DNA from: Cohnella hashimotonis
GTDB taxonomy: Bacteria; Bacillota; Bacilli; Paenibacillales; Paenibacillaceae
Reading direction: 5' to 3'
NCBI RefSeq assembly: GCF_030014955.1
Contig: NZ_JAGRPV010000001.1
Coordinates: 3,844,001 to 3,908,000, forward strand
Length of the DNA: 64,000 nucleotides
The notes below the pieces were generated by a model. That model was not told where the DNA came from, searched no databases, and saw only the letters and a list, made by a program, of their open reading frames with translations. Numbering within the stretch: the first letter of the stretch is position 1; each line of letters opens with the position of its first letter. Both the position numbers and the translations under genes were made by a program. Below are positions 53,896-61,685 of the stretch, piece after piece.

Positions 53896-55626
53896 ATGTC
53901 ACTCGACGGCATCGTCGTACGCGCGCTCGTCCACGAGCTTAAAGAAATCGTGGGCGCCCGCATCGCCAAAATCTACCAACCGACCGAAAACGAGGTCGTA
54001 TTGCATATCCGCGGCCAGGGCTTCGGCCGCAAGCTGCTGCTGTCCGCGCATCCTTCGATGCCGAGGCTTCATTATACGGAGCAGCCCTGGGCCAACCCCC
54101 AGGAGCCCCCGATGTTCTGTATGCTCCTGCGCAAGCATTGCGAAGGCGGCATTATCGAAGCGGTCCGCCAGCTTGGCGCCGAGCGGATCGTCGAGATAGA
54201 CGTCCGGCATCGGGACGAGCTCGGCGACCTGTCGCTCAAGCGGCTCGTCCTCGAGATCATGGGCCGCCACAGCAACCTGGTGCTGCTCGATCCGGCGACG
54301 GGCATCGTCCACGACAGCATCCGGCACGTGACGCCCGCCATCAGCAGCTACCGGGTCGTGCTGCCCGGCGTCCGATACGTGCCGCCCCCGGCTCAGGATA
54401 AGCACAATCCGCTCGAAGCGACCGCGGCCGACGTTGCAGTGGCCCTTTCCAAAGCTGCCGGCTCCCCGCCGGCAGGCGCCTTGGTCGAAGCGTTCACGGG
54501 ACTCAGCCCGCTGCTCGCCAAGGAGATCGCCTTCCGAGCCGGCGGTCGCGAAGCCGACATTCCTGCCGCCTTCGCTGCGCTAATGGCCGATGCAGCCGCC
54601 CATCGCTACGCGCCGTCCATCGTGGAAGAACCGGCCGGCCGGACCCTGTTTCACGCCCTGCCGCTTACGCACGCGCAAGGCGAGCCGCGCGGCTGCGATT
54701 CCATGCACGCCTGCCTGGAGACTTACTATATCGACAAGGCCGAGCGCGATCTCGTCCGCCAGCGGACCGTGGATCTGACCCGCTTGCTGCAAAACGAGAC
54801 GGCCAAAAACGTCAAAAAGCTGGAAAAGCTCCGCCAGACGCTCCAGGATGCAGAAGGGGCCGACAAGTACCGCCGGCTCGGCGAGCTGCTGACCGCGCAT
54901 TTGTACGCGATGAGCAAAGGGGATAAGCAGGTCGAGGTGACCGATTATTACGAAGAGGATCAGCCGACGGTCAGGGTTCAGCTGGACCCGCTGCTGACGC
55001 CGAACGAGAATGCGCAGCGCTATTTCCGCAAATATACGAAAATGAAAAACAGCCGGGACGTCGTTACCGAACAGATCGAAGAAACGGAGCGCGAGATCGC
55101 CTATCTCGACTCGGTGCTGCAGGGTCTGGATACCGCCACGCCGGCGGATATCGAGGAGATCCGCGCGGAACTGACGGAACAAGGCTACATTCGCGCGCGC
55201 GGCGGCCGCAAAGGCGACCGCGGCAAAAAGAAAAACGACCGGCCCGCCCTCCTTTGCTATACGTCCAGCGAGGGCGTGCCGATCTACGTGGGCAAAAACA
55301 ATACGCAAAACGATTACGTAACCAACCGTCTGGGCCAGCCGAGCGATACTTGGCTGCACACCAAGGATATGCCGGGCTCGCACGTGCTCATCCGCGCAGT
55401 CGATTACGGCGAGCAGACGCTTAAGGAAGCGGCCATGCTGGCCGCGTACTACAGCAAAGGCAAGGAGTCGAGCCTCGTGCCGGTCGATTACACGAAGATT
55501 CGTCTCGTCCGCAAGCCAAGCGGCGCAAAACCGGGATTCGTCATTTACGAAGGACAGAAGACGCTGTTCATCACGCCGGACGAGTCGCTCGTGCGCAATC
55601 TTCCAAGCGTCGTCAAAAAGGCTTAA
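53896..55626 (+). CDS. rqcH: Rqc2/NEMF-type ribosome quality-control protein RqcH
   Basis: Binds stalled 50S-peptidyl-tRNA complexes and recruits tRNA-Ala to add C-terminal alanine tails that mark nascent chains for decay. 576 aa. NFACT-N domain at the start (SLDGIVVRALVHELKEIVGARI, YQPTENEVVLHI), including the conserved Asp-Arg-type pair region MGRHSNLVLLD. Helix-hairpin and coiled-coil middle (about 290-420, ERDLVRQRTVDLTRLLQNE). NFACT-R domain at the C-terminus (YVGKNNTQNDYVTNR, DTWLHTKDMPGSHV). It lies on the opposite strand from the Ca-ATPase. It is convergent with the GH29 gene, with 39 bases between stops. Confidence 0.96.
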   Translation: MSLDGIVVRALVHELKEIVGARIAKIYQPTENEVVLHIRGQGFGRKLLLSAHPSMPRLHYTEQPWANPQEPPMFCMLLRKHCEGGIIEAVRQLGAERIVEIDVRHRDELGDLSLKRLVLEIMGRHSNLVLLDPATGIVHDSIRHVTPAISSYRVVLPGVRYVPPPAQDKHNPLEATAADVAVALSKAAGSPPAGALVEAFTGLSPLLAKEIAFRAGGREADIPAAFAALMADAAAHRYAPSIVEEPAGRTLFHALPLTHAQGEPRGCDSMHACLETYYIDKAERDLVRQRTVDLTRLLQNETAKNVKKLEKLRQTLQDAEGADKYRRLGELLTAHLYAMSKGDKQVEVTDYYEEDQPTVRVQLDPLLTPNENAQRYFRKYTKMKNSRDVVTEQIEETEREIAYLDSVLQGLDTATPADIEEIRAELTEQGYIRARGGRKGDRGKKKNDRPALLCYTSSEGVPIYVGKNNTQNDYVTNRLGQPSDTWLHTKDMPGSHVLIRAVDYGEQTLKEAAMLAAYYSKGKESSLVPVDYTKIRLVRKPSGAKPGFVIYEGQKTLFITPDESLVRNLPSVVKKA

Positions 55627-55665
55627 GCCCCCGCTCGTCCGCGCGATGATCGTCCGGTTCGCGAT

Positions 55666-56943
55666 TCAGCGGCCCTTGGCAGGCCAGAACGGAAGGTCCT
55701 CGAACTCGACCGCCACGACCGTGTTCCATTCGTCCAGCAGCGCTTGCGGCAGGTCGATCGAGAGCCGCCGGACGCTGTGATGCCCGTCGACGCCACCCGA
55801 GAACCCGCTGATGACTTCCGTCCGGTAATGGAGCGGCTCGCCGGTCTTAACCAGCCTGACGTCCCGAACCCGGCCGCCCATCTCGCGCAGCTCCAGCGGG
55901 AAGCGGGGAATATCCCTGACGTGCAAGTACACGATGTTTCCCTTGACGGTCGTCGGACCGTAGAACGCCGGAGGAAAGTGCGCCGGCGTTCTTAGCGTGC
56001 CGAAAATGCTCTCGCCGGAATGCCGCAGCCAGGCGCCAATCTCTTCCAGCCGCGCGAGCGCAGGCTCCGGCCAGGTGCCGTCCGGGCGCGGTCCGACGTT
56101 CAGGAGCAGGTTGCCGCCTTTGGTCGCGACCTCGAGCAGCGTGTCGAGCAGCGCCACGGGCGGCTTGTACGTATCGGGATCGGAATGGTAGGCCCATTGA
56201 TGATTCATTGTCAAACACGTCTCCCACCATTCCTCGGGCGGATGGAGCGGCACGAACTGCTCGGGCGTCTCGTAATCGCCGGCGTCCGGCAGCCGGTCGT
56301 TGATGACGAGATGCGGCTGGAGGTTCAGCATCATCCGCTTCACCTCGTGGCTGCGCCAGCGGTCCGCGCCGAAGCCCGGCACATCGAACCAGATCAAGTC
56401 GATGCGCCCGTAGTTCGTCAGCAGCTCCCGCAGCTGTTCGACAAAACGTTGATGAAACGACCACCAGCGAATAGGATCGTAAACGTTCGGCTTAGGAGAC
56501 TGGAGCCACGACGCGATCGGGATCGTCGCGAAGTCGGGATCGTGCCAGTCGATCGTCGTAAAGTATAGGCCCACTTTAAGCCCCTCTGCCCGCATCGCTT
56601 CGACGTACGGCGCGATCAGGTCGCGCTTCGGTCCCCGCCGCACGGCGTTGTAATCGGTCGTCTTCGTGTCGAACAGGCAAAACCCGTCATGATGCTTGGC
56701 GGTCAGCACGACGTACTTGGCCCCGGCCTCCTTCGCCGCGCGCGCCCAGGCCTGCGGATCGTAGCGATCCGGATTGAATTCGTCGGCCAGCGCCTCGTAA
56801 GCTTCGACGCCGATCCCTTTGTCGCTCTTGTCGAGCAGCGGCCACGACGCTTCGATCTCCCTGAGGGAATACGGTCCCCAGTGGATAAAAAGGCCGAATC
56901 TCGCTTCGTCGAACCACTGCGCTTCCGGATGCGATGCTCTCAT
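55666..56943 (-). CDS. GH29 alpha-L-fucosidase
   Basis: Retaining enzyme that releases L-fucose from oligosaccharides. 425 aa, catalytic domain only. Family stretches: EARFGLFIHWGPYSL, AKHHDGFCLFDTKTTDYN with the His pair at 84-85, and the probable nucleophile Asp187 in IDLIWFDVPG. A C-terminal beta-sandwich follows. No signal peptide, so it acts inside the cell on imported glycans. It is the last gene of the right-hand locus, 54 bases after the enolase-superfamily gene. Specificity for alpha-1,2, -1,3 or -1,4 links cannot be read from sequence. Confidence 0.92.
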   Translation of the reverse strand: MRASHPEAQWFDEARFGLFIHWGPYSLREIEASWPLLDKSDKGIGVEAYEALADEFNPDRYDPQAWARAAKEAGAKYVVLTAKHHDGFCLFDTKTTDYNAVRRGPKRDLIAPYVEAMRAEGLKVGLYFTTIDWHDPDFATIPIASWLQSPKPNVYDPIRWWSFHQRFVEQLRELLTNYGRIDLIWFDVPGFGADRWRSHEVKRMMLNLQPHLVINDRLPDAGDYETPEQFVPLHPPEEWWETCLTMNHQWAYHSDPDTYKPPVALLDTLLEVATKGGNLLLNVGPRPDGTWPEPALARLEEIGAWLRHSGESIFGTLRTPAHFPPAFYGPTTVKGNIVYLHVRDIPRFPLELREMGGRVRDVRLVKTGEPLHYRTEVISGFSGGVDGHHSVRRLSIDLPQALLDEWNTVVAVEFEDLPFWPAKGR

Positions 56944-56997
56944 GTCCGGGACGCTCCTTCCGATGCGGCAACGCGCAAGCGAATGCGCCGCGACCGC

Positions 56998-58095
56998 TTA
57001 TTTAACGCGATACTCATCAAAGTAACGGGGCAAAATCGTCGTGGACGCGCCGGGCAGCTCAGGCAGCTTGTAAAAGCCGTTCTCCACCTCGATCGGCTCC
57101 TCGAAAATATGCCGGATCCATGGGATGTACTCGAGCATGACCGCGTTCGGCGTCGCCGCCACGAGATGCTGGTGAATCTGTCCCATATCCCCGACGTGCG
57201 GGCAGACCGGCAGATCGAACGCGGCGGCGAGGCCTGCCACCTGCAGCCACTCAGTCACGCCGGCGACCCGCGTCACGTCCACCTGCACGTATTCGACGGC
57301 GCCCTGCGCGATATAATCGCGGAACGCGTATTTGTTGTACACATGCTCGCCGAGCGCGATCGGCACGTTCAGTTCGTCCGCCAGCTTGCGGTGTCCCGGG
57401 ATGTCGTCCGGATTGAGCGGCTCCTCGAGCCAGATCAGGTCGAACTGTTCAAGCTTTTTGCCCCATGTCATCGCCGTCGTGATGTTCCATTGCTGATTGA
57501 CGTCGATCATGAGCCCCGCCTCGTCGCCGATCGCCTTGCGGACCGCCTGCACCCGGTCGAAGTCCTCGCGCGGGTCCGGCTTGCCCACCTTCATCTTCAC
57601 CGCCGTAAAGCCCTGCTCCAGCATCGCCGTCATGTCCGCGATCAGCCGCTCCTTGCTCCAGTTGAGCCAGCCGCCGTTCGTGTTGTACGCTTTGATCTTG
57701 TCCGGCTTGTGCCCCCCGAGGTACTGCCAGAGCGGCTTGCCGGCCGCCTTGGACATGATGTCCCACAGCGCGACGTCCACGGCCGCCAGCGCCATATGCG
57801 TAATTCCGGCGCGTCCGATCCAGTGCATCGGCCCGAAGCGGAGATCGTCCCAAATGCGTCTGACCATAAAAGGGTCTCTGCCAATGAGCGCAGGAGCATA
57901 ATAGCGGTCGATCGTGCTAGCTATCATCTCATCGCCCTTGGCGGTCGTCCCGGTATAGCCGTAGCCGACGATGCCTTCGTCCGTCTCGATGCGGACGCCG
58001 GTGACGCCCCAGTGCGTCGCGACGTTGATGGCATCGGTGATGGGCGGGGTGATCGGCACGTGCAAAATGAAGCTTTCGGCTTTCGTGATTTTCAT
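56998..58095 (-). CDS. Enolase-superfamily sugar acid dehydratase (mandelate racemase/muconate lactonising type)
   Basis: Probably dehydrates a sugar acid such as L-fuconate to a 2-keto-3-deoxy acid. 365 aa. KxK base motif at 167-169 in AVKMKVGKPD, metal ligands Asp198 (MIDVNQQW), Glu224 (WLEEP) and Glu250 (IALGEHVYN), Asp273 and His300 (CPHVGDMGQIHQH) forming the second base dyad of the mandelate-racemase group. ATG at 58095 has GGGAGGATATCC directly upstream; a longer in-frame reading to 58335 overlaps the SDR gene in another frame. Between fucosidase and SDR genes, so fuconate is the favoured substrate (inference); rhamnonate or another acid is possible. Confidence 0.9.
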   Translation of the reverse strand: MKITKAESFILHVPITPPITDAINVATHWGVTGVRIETDEGIVGYGYTGTTAKGDEMIASTIDRYYAPALIGRDPFMVRRIWDDLRFGPMHWIGRAGITHMALAAVDVALWDIMSKAAGKPLWQYLGGHKPDKIKAYNTNGGWLNWSKERLIADMTAMLEQGFTAVKMKVGKPDPREDFDRVQAVRKAIGDEAGLMIDVNQQWNITTAMTWGKKLEQFDLIWLEEPLNPDDIPGHRKLADELNVPIALGEHVYNKYAFRDYIAQGAVEYVQVDVTRVAGVTEWLQVAGLAAAFDLPVCPHVGDMGQIHQHLVAATPNAVMLEYIPWIRHIFEEPIEVENGFYKLPELPGASTTILPRYFDEYRVK

Positions 58096-58159
58096 GGATA
58101 TCCTCCCTAGTTTAAAAGTGCGGCATTCGGGCTCGTTCTCCCGCTTGTCGTCGACCGTA

Positions 58160-58921
58160 TCAATAGCCGAGCGAGGCGCCGCCGTCGACAGGCAGCGCGA
58201 CGCCGGTGATGAACCGGGCGCCATCGGAGGCGAGAAACAAAGCGGCGTCCGCAATCTCCTCCGACGAGGCAGGCCGGCCGAGCGGATGCATGTCGGCGAG
58301 CAGCCGGCTCGTCGCGTCCGGATCGGGCTGCCCAAGCCGCCACTGCTCCAGCAGCGGCGTCATGACGCCCGCGGGGCAAAGGCAATTCACGCGGACGCCG
58401 TCCGGCGCATAATCCAGCGCAAGCGCTTTCGTCATCGCGATGACCGCACCCTTCGTAGACGCGTAGACGGCGTTCTGCTTCTGGCCGACGAGGCCGTTAA
58501 GCGAAGCCATGTTCACGATGTTGCCCTTTGAGCGGCGCAGTGCGGGTATCGTATGCTTGATCGTCAAGTACACGCTCTTCAAATTGATATCGATGACGCG
58601 CGTCCACTCCTCCTCGCTTACCTCTTCTAGCGGCTTGGGCAGGATCGTCGCGGCGTTGTTGAGCAGCACGTCGATTGTGCCGTAGGTCTGCAAGACCTCC
58701 GCCACGGCGCGCGCGACATCCGATTCCGACGAGACGTCGGCGCGTACCGCGCAGGCTCGCCCGCCTTCGGCCACGATCGCGTCCGCGACGCGGCGCCCGT
58801 TGTCCGCGTCGATATCGACTACCGCGACGATCGCGCCTTCGGAAGCGAACCGCCGTGCGGCGATCTCGCCGATGCCCGAAGCGGCTCCCGTAATGAGGCA
58901 TACCTTCTCGTTTAGCAGCAT
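58160..58921 (-). CDS. SDR-family dehydrogenase, candidate L-fucose or deoxy-fuconate dehydrogenase
   Basis: NAD(P)-dependent oxidoreductase, 253 aa. Rossmann motif TGAASGIGEIAAR at 11-23, NNAA at 88-91, catalytic Ser140, Tyr153 and Lys157 (YASTK). The fold is the classical SDR; VDIDADN after beta2 (Asp36) suggests NAD rather than NADP. Set before the dehydratase gene with a 64-base gap, it would perform the first or third step of oxidative fucose catabolism. It is preceded by two candidate GntR operators, so it is likely the first gene of an induced SDR-dehydratase-fucosidase transcript. The substrate is inferred. Confidence 0.88.
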   Translation of the reverse strand: MLLNEKVCLITGAASGIGEIAARRFASEGAIVAVVDIDADNGRRVADAIVAEGGRACAVRADVSSESDVARAVAEVLQTYGTIDVLLNNAATILPKPLEEVSEEEWTRVIDINLKSVYLTIKHTIPALRRSKGNIVNMASLNGLVGQKQNAVYASTKGAVIAMTKALALDYAPDGVRVNCLCPAGVMTPLLEQWRLGQPDPDATSRLLADMHPLGRPASSEEIADAALFLASDGARFITGVALPVDGGASLGY

Positions 58922-58971
58922 GGCCTATCCTGCCTTTCTCCGGTTGCTGGTTGGTAGAATAAAAATAATAA

Positions 58972-58983
58972 ATCGTGTACGAT
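58972..58983. promoter_or_regulatory. GntR/FCD-type operator 1, upstream of the SDR gene
   Basis: ATCGTGTACGAT is a palindrome of the ATnGTnTACnAT type bound by FCD-subfamily GntR repressors. It lies 51 bases before the SDR start. Confidence 0.6.
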
Positions 58984-58992
58984 TTTAAAAGT

Positions 58993-59004
58993 ATCATACA
59001 TGAT
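58993..59004. promoter_or_regulatory. GntR/FCD-type operator 2, upstream of the SDR gene
   Basis: ATCATACATGAT is a variant of operator 1 centred 21 bp away, thus on the same DNA face. This suggests two repressor dimers bind side by side. Confidence 0.6.
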
Positions 59005-59038
59005 TGATTCCGTAAAGGGGAATCGTTCCCCGTTGTAT

Positions 59039-59701
59039 CTACGAAAAACTGTCGCGCAGACGCTGCCTTGCGCGCTGCAAATGCCGCTCCAAGGCGGCTG
59101 TCGCTTCGTCCATATCGTCCGCAAGCAGCGCGCTCAATATCCGGGCGTGCTCCTCTCTTTCGTCTGCGATCGCGATCGTAAAGTTCAGCAGGTTCAAATA
59201 GCGGTAAATCCGCTCGATCAACGACACCACCATACGCTGCAAATTCTCATTGTCGGCATACGCCAAAATCGTGCCGTGCAGCCCTTCGTTCATCTTGAAC
59301 ATGCGGCTCGCGGTTTCCTGGCCCGCGTCCGCTTCCTCTTGGGCAGCCGTCGTCTCCGCCAAAATCCTGCGAAGCCGATCCTTCGGGATACGGGTTGCCG
59401 CCTTGCGCAGGGCGAGCGACTCCAGAGAAGCGCGGATCTCGAAGATCTCGTCGATGTCTCTCGCGTTCATCGCGGCCACGAACATGCCCTTGAACGGGAC
59501 CACGGAGACGAGCCCCTCTGACGACAGCCGCGAGAGCGCCTCGCGGATCGGAATGTTGCTGACGCCGAGATCTCTCGCGAGCTTGTCGATATTGATTTTG
59601 TCTCCTGCGGACATTTCATGGGATAAAATGCGTTTTTTAAGCAGCGTATACAGCTCGTCGGCGAGGACGTATCGGTTCAAGGAAGGCGGATTGTCCGGCA
59701 T
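59039..59701 (-). CDS. GntR-family (FCD/FadR subgroup) transcription repressor
   Basis: 220 aa. N-terminal winged helix (about 10-75: LYTLLKKRILSHEM, GDKINIDKLARDLGVSNIPIREALSRLSSEGLV) and a C-terminal all-helical FCD ligand domain with metal-binding residues likely in DEIFEIRASLESLALR and FKMNEGLHGTILAY. FCD regulators usually sense sugar acids or carboxylates, fitting fuconate or its products as inducer. Operators upstream of its own start (59734-59745) and of the next gene suggest autoregulation and control of the SDR transcript. Confidence 0.93.
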   Translation of the reverse strand: MPDNPPSLNRYVLADELYTLLKKRILSHEMSAGDKINIDKLARDLGVSNIPIREALSRLSSEGLVSVVPFKGMFVAAMNARDIDEIFEIRASLESLALRKAATRIPKDRLRRILAETTAAQEEADAGQETASRMFKMNEGLHGTILAYADNENLQRMVVSLIERIYRYLNLLNFTIAIADEREEHARILSALLADDMDEATAALERHLQRARQRLRDSFS

Positions 59702-59733
59702 AGGCTCACCCTTTTTAACGTTTGCTCCATTTT

Positions 59734-59745
59734 ATCATACACGAT
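59734..59745. promoter_or_regulatory. GntR/FCD-type operator 3, before the repressor gene
   Basis: ATCATACACGAT has the same half-sites as operators 1 and 2, 33 bases before the GntR start. Confidence 0.55.
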
Positions 59746-59762
59746 ACATGCCGCGCGCCTGT

Positions 59763-61571
59763 TTATAACCCGTCTTCCGCTAAAATCAACCGGTTGTCCC
59801 GGATGTCCGCATCGACGCAGGCAGCCAAGCGAATCGCGTCATCGAGCTTATCGAAACCTGCGCCCTGCGCCGCACGAACCTCGTTGCCGACGAATGCAAG
59901 TCCCCGCGTCCCGTGCGCCTCCAGCACAGCGGCATCGCGCGTCTCGAAGCGATTGTCCAGGATGCGAATACCCTGGTGTACCGGCCGCTCGGCAAGCGGC
60001 TCGGGAATCGCGGGTATTATCGCGACGACCGGACAGCCGGCATCGCCGCAATCGACGAACCGGTTGCCGCGAATCGTCAGATCGCGCACCGGGCCGGACT
60101 CGAACCAGGAAGACGCGTCGCCCTCGATCCAAACGGCGCTCATCCGCGTTCGTTCGAACGTATTGTTTTCGACGACAGCCGGACGGCGCGTCGTCAAGAG
60201 GATGCCGCGCGTCGGAATGCGCGCGAACCGGTTGCCGGCGATGAGCACCTCAGGCGTCCAGGTTACGTTTTCCACGACGTCACCCTCGCCGACCGCTTCT
60301 GGCGCCGGCTCCGCCAGCGTCAATTCAAGCAGGCGGTCGCCGAGGCGCTCAACGCCCGCGACCGTACCCGTGCCGAGAGACGTCAGCGTGCCGGAGCCGG
60401 CGAACTCGATCTCGTCCCCCGATCGAAAGGCTGCGAAGCCGTAGCTCTGCGGATGCATGAATCGCAACCGGAGCCGGTTCGCCGCGGACCTGCCCTCAAT
60501 CCGCATGTAAGTGCCGTGTACATTGATCGCGTCGTCGTGGGCGCCGGAAAACAGGCTGTCGGCAATGGAGATTTTACCCTTGCAGCCCATCAGATGAACG
60601 AAGTCCGCAAATGCGGCGACGGTGCGGCCCGTCTCCGGACGAGGCGCGAGCGTGAGCCGCGAGAAAGTAAGACGCTCGCTGTACTGCCCGACGATGCCGA
60701 GTCCGTGCATAAAGTGCAGGCCAACCTCCTCCATCTTTACGTCCCTGCTGTTCAGCAGGAATACGCCGACCTGGTCGCGGACGCCGTCGCGACATTGCAG
60801 CACGAATCCAGGTTCGATGCCGATCAGCGTCGCCGCTCCGGGTCCGCCAAACCGCAACCGAACGAGCCCTGGCTCCTCCTCCTCCGCCGCGGAAGCCGCT
60901 TCGATCACATTGTCGATCCGCCAGGTCGCGTCGCGGACCGGATCGAATGCCTGCATGGGACCCTCATGGAACGTCCAGCCGTCTCCGGCCCAAAACAGCT
61001 TGCCGTCGTCGATAATATATCGGCTGTCCGGGTGCGCCTCCAGCGTCATCCAGTCCGCGCCGACGCCGGTCACCTTCGCCTCCGTCACCGTCGGCGACGC
61101 GTAATCCATCCGCAGGTTGCGGATCTCGACCCGCTCGCAGCCGTCGAGGGCCAGCATCGTCTGCTTGCCATGGAAGACGAAAAGCGCGCCGCCCCCGTCG
61201 ATTATCAGGTCTTGCGCGTTTTTCAAAAAGATGCCGATCGTCTTCGTGATATCGGGATTTTCGGCTGCGCTGGCCGTATTGGTTATAAAATAAGGCGCTC
61301 TGGTCGCTTCCGCAGGATAGAAGTCGTAGCGTTCCGGCTTACAGACCAGCAGCGCGGGCCGCCCTGCTGCGGAAGCCGCGGCGATCGCGCCGCGCATCGC
61401 GACCGTCGCATCCTTGCCGGAATCCGGCCGCGCCTCGAAGTCTTCAAGCCGGAAGAGGGCCCGGCTTGACGATTGTGACGCAATGGCTTCCCGCCCGTTT
61501 TTCGGTTCCGTTCCGCGACCCCTAGCCTCTCCCGCCAGTCCCCATCCTTGCTTTCCTTTCCTGCTTTCCAT
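59763..61571 (-). CDS. Second GH110-type alpha-1,3-galactosidase, beta-helix
   Basis: 602 aa paralogue of the 574-aa protein at the left end. Shares the N-terminal layout (KPERYDFYPAEATRAPYF, LIIDGGGALFVFHG) and the D-x22-DD arrangement: Asp323 in AAFADFVHLMGC, then Asp346-Asp347 in AHDDAINVHGTYMRI. Beta-helix rungs follow to the end (ILDNRFETRDAAV). No signal peptide, so it works in the cytoplasm. AAAGGGGG seven bases before the ATG at 61571. A predicted exo-enzyme for terminal alpha-1,3-galactose, probably acting before or after the fucosidase on the same glycan. Follows the GH101-like gene across a strong hairpin. Confidence 0.8.
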   Translation of the reverse strand: MESRKGKQGWGLAGEARGRGTEPKNGREAIASQSSSRALFRLEDFEARPDSGKDATVAMRGAIAAASAAGRPALLVCKPERYDFYPAEATRAPYFITNTASAAENPDITKTIGIFLKNAQDLIIDGGGALFVFHGKQTMLALDGCERVEIRNLRMDYASPTVTEAKVTGVGADWMTLEAHPDSRYIIDDGKLFWAGDGWTFHEGPMQAFDPVRDATWRIDNVIEAASAAEEEEPGLVRLRFGGPGAATLIGIEPGFVLQCRDGVRDQVGVFLLNSRDVKMEEVGLHFMHGLGIVGQYSERLTFSRLTLAPRPETGRTVAAFADFVHLMGCKGKISIADSLFSGAHDDAINVHGTYMRIEGRSAANRLRLRFMHPQSYGFAAFRSGDEIEFAGSGTLTSLGTGTVAGVERLGDRLLELTLAEPAPEAVGEGDVVENVTWTPEVLIAGNRFARIPTRGILLTTRRPAVVENNTFERTRMSAVWIEGDASSWFESGPVRDLTIRGNRFVDCGDAGCPVVAIIPAIPEPLAERPVHQGIRILDNRFETRDAAVLEAHGTRGLAFVGNEVRAAQGAGFDKLDDAIRLAACVDADIRDNRLILAEDGL

Positions 61572-61628
61572 CGGATTGCCCCCTTTTAGTGATGAAGCTC
61601 AAGTTGTTTGCCGCCTCGATATAGAGCG

Positions 61629-61670
61629 CAGGGAAATGCCCGTCCGGCTTCCCCGGCAGGCATTTCCCTG
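61629..61670. other. Strong intercistronic hairpin between the GH101-like and GH110 genes
   Basis: CAGGGAAATGCC and GGCATTTCCCTG form a 12-bp perfect stem, with a second smaller pairing in the GC-rich loop. No T-run on minus. It probably stabilises the upstream mRNA or lowers downstream expression. Confidence 0.65.
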
Positions 61671-61685
61671 GTCTCGACATCTTGT

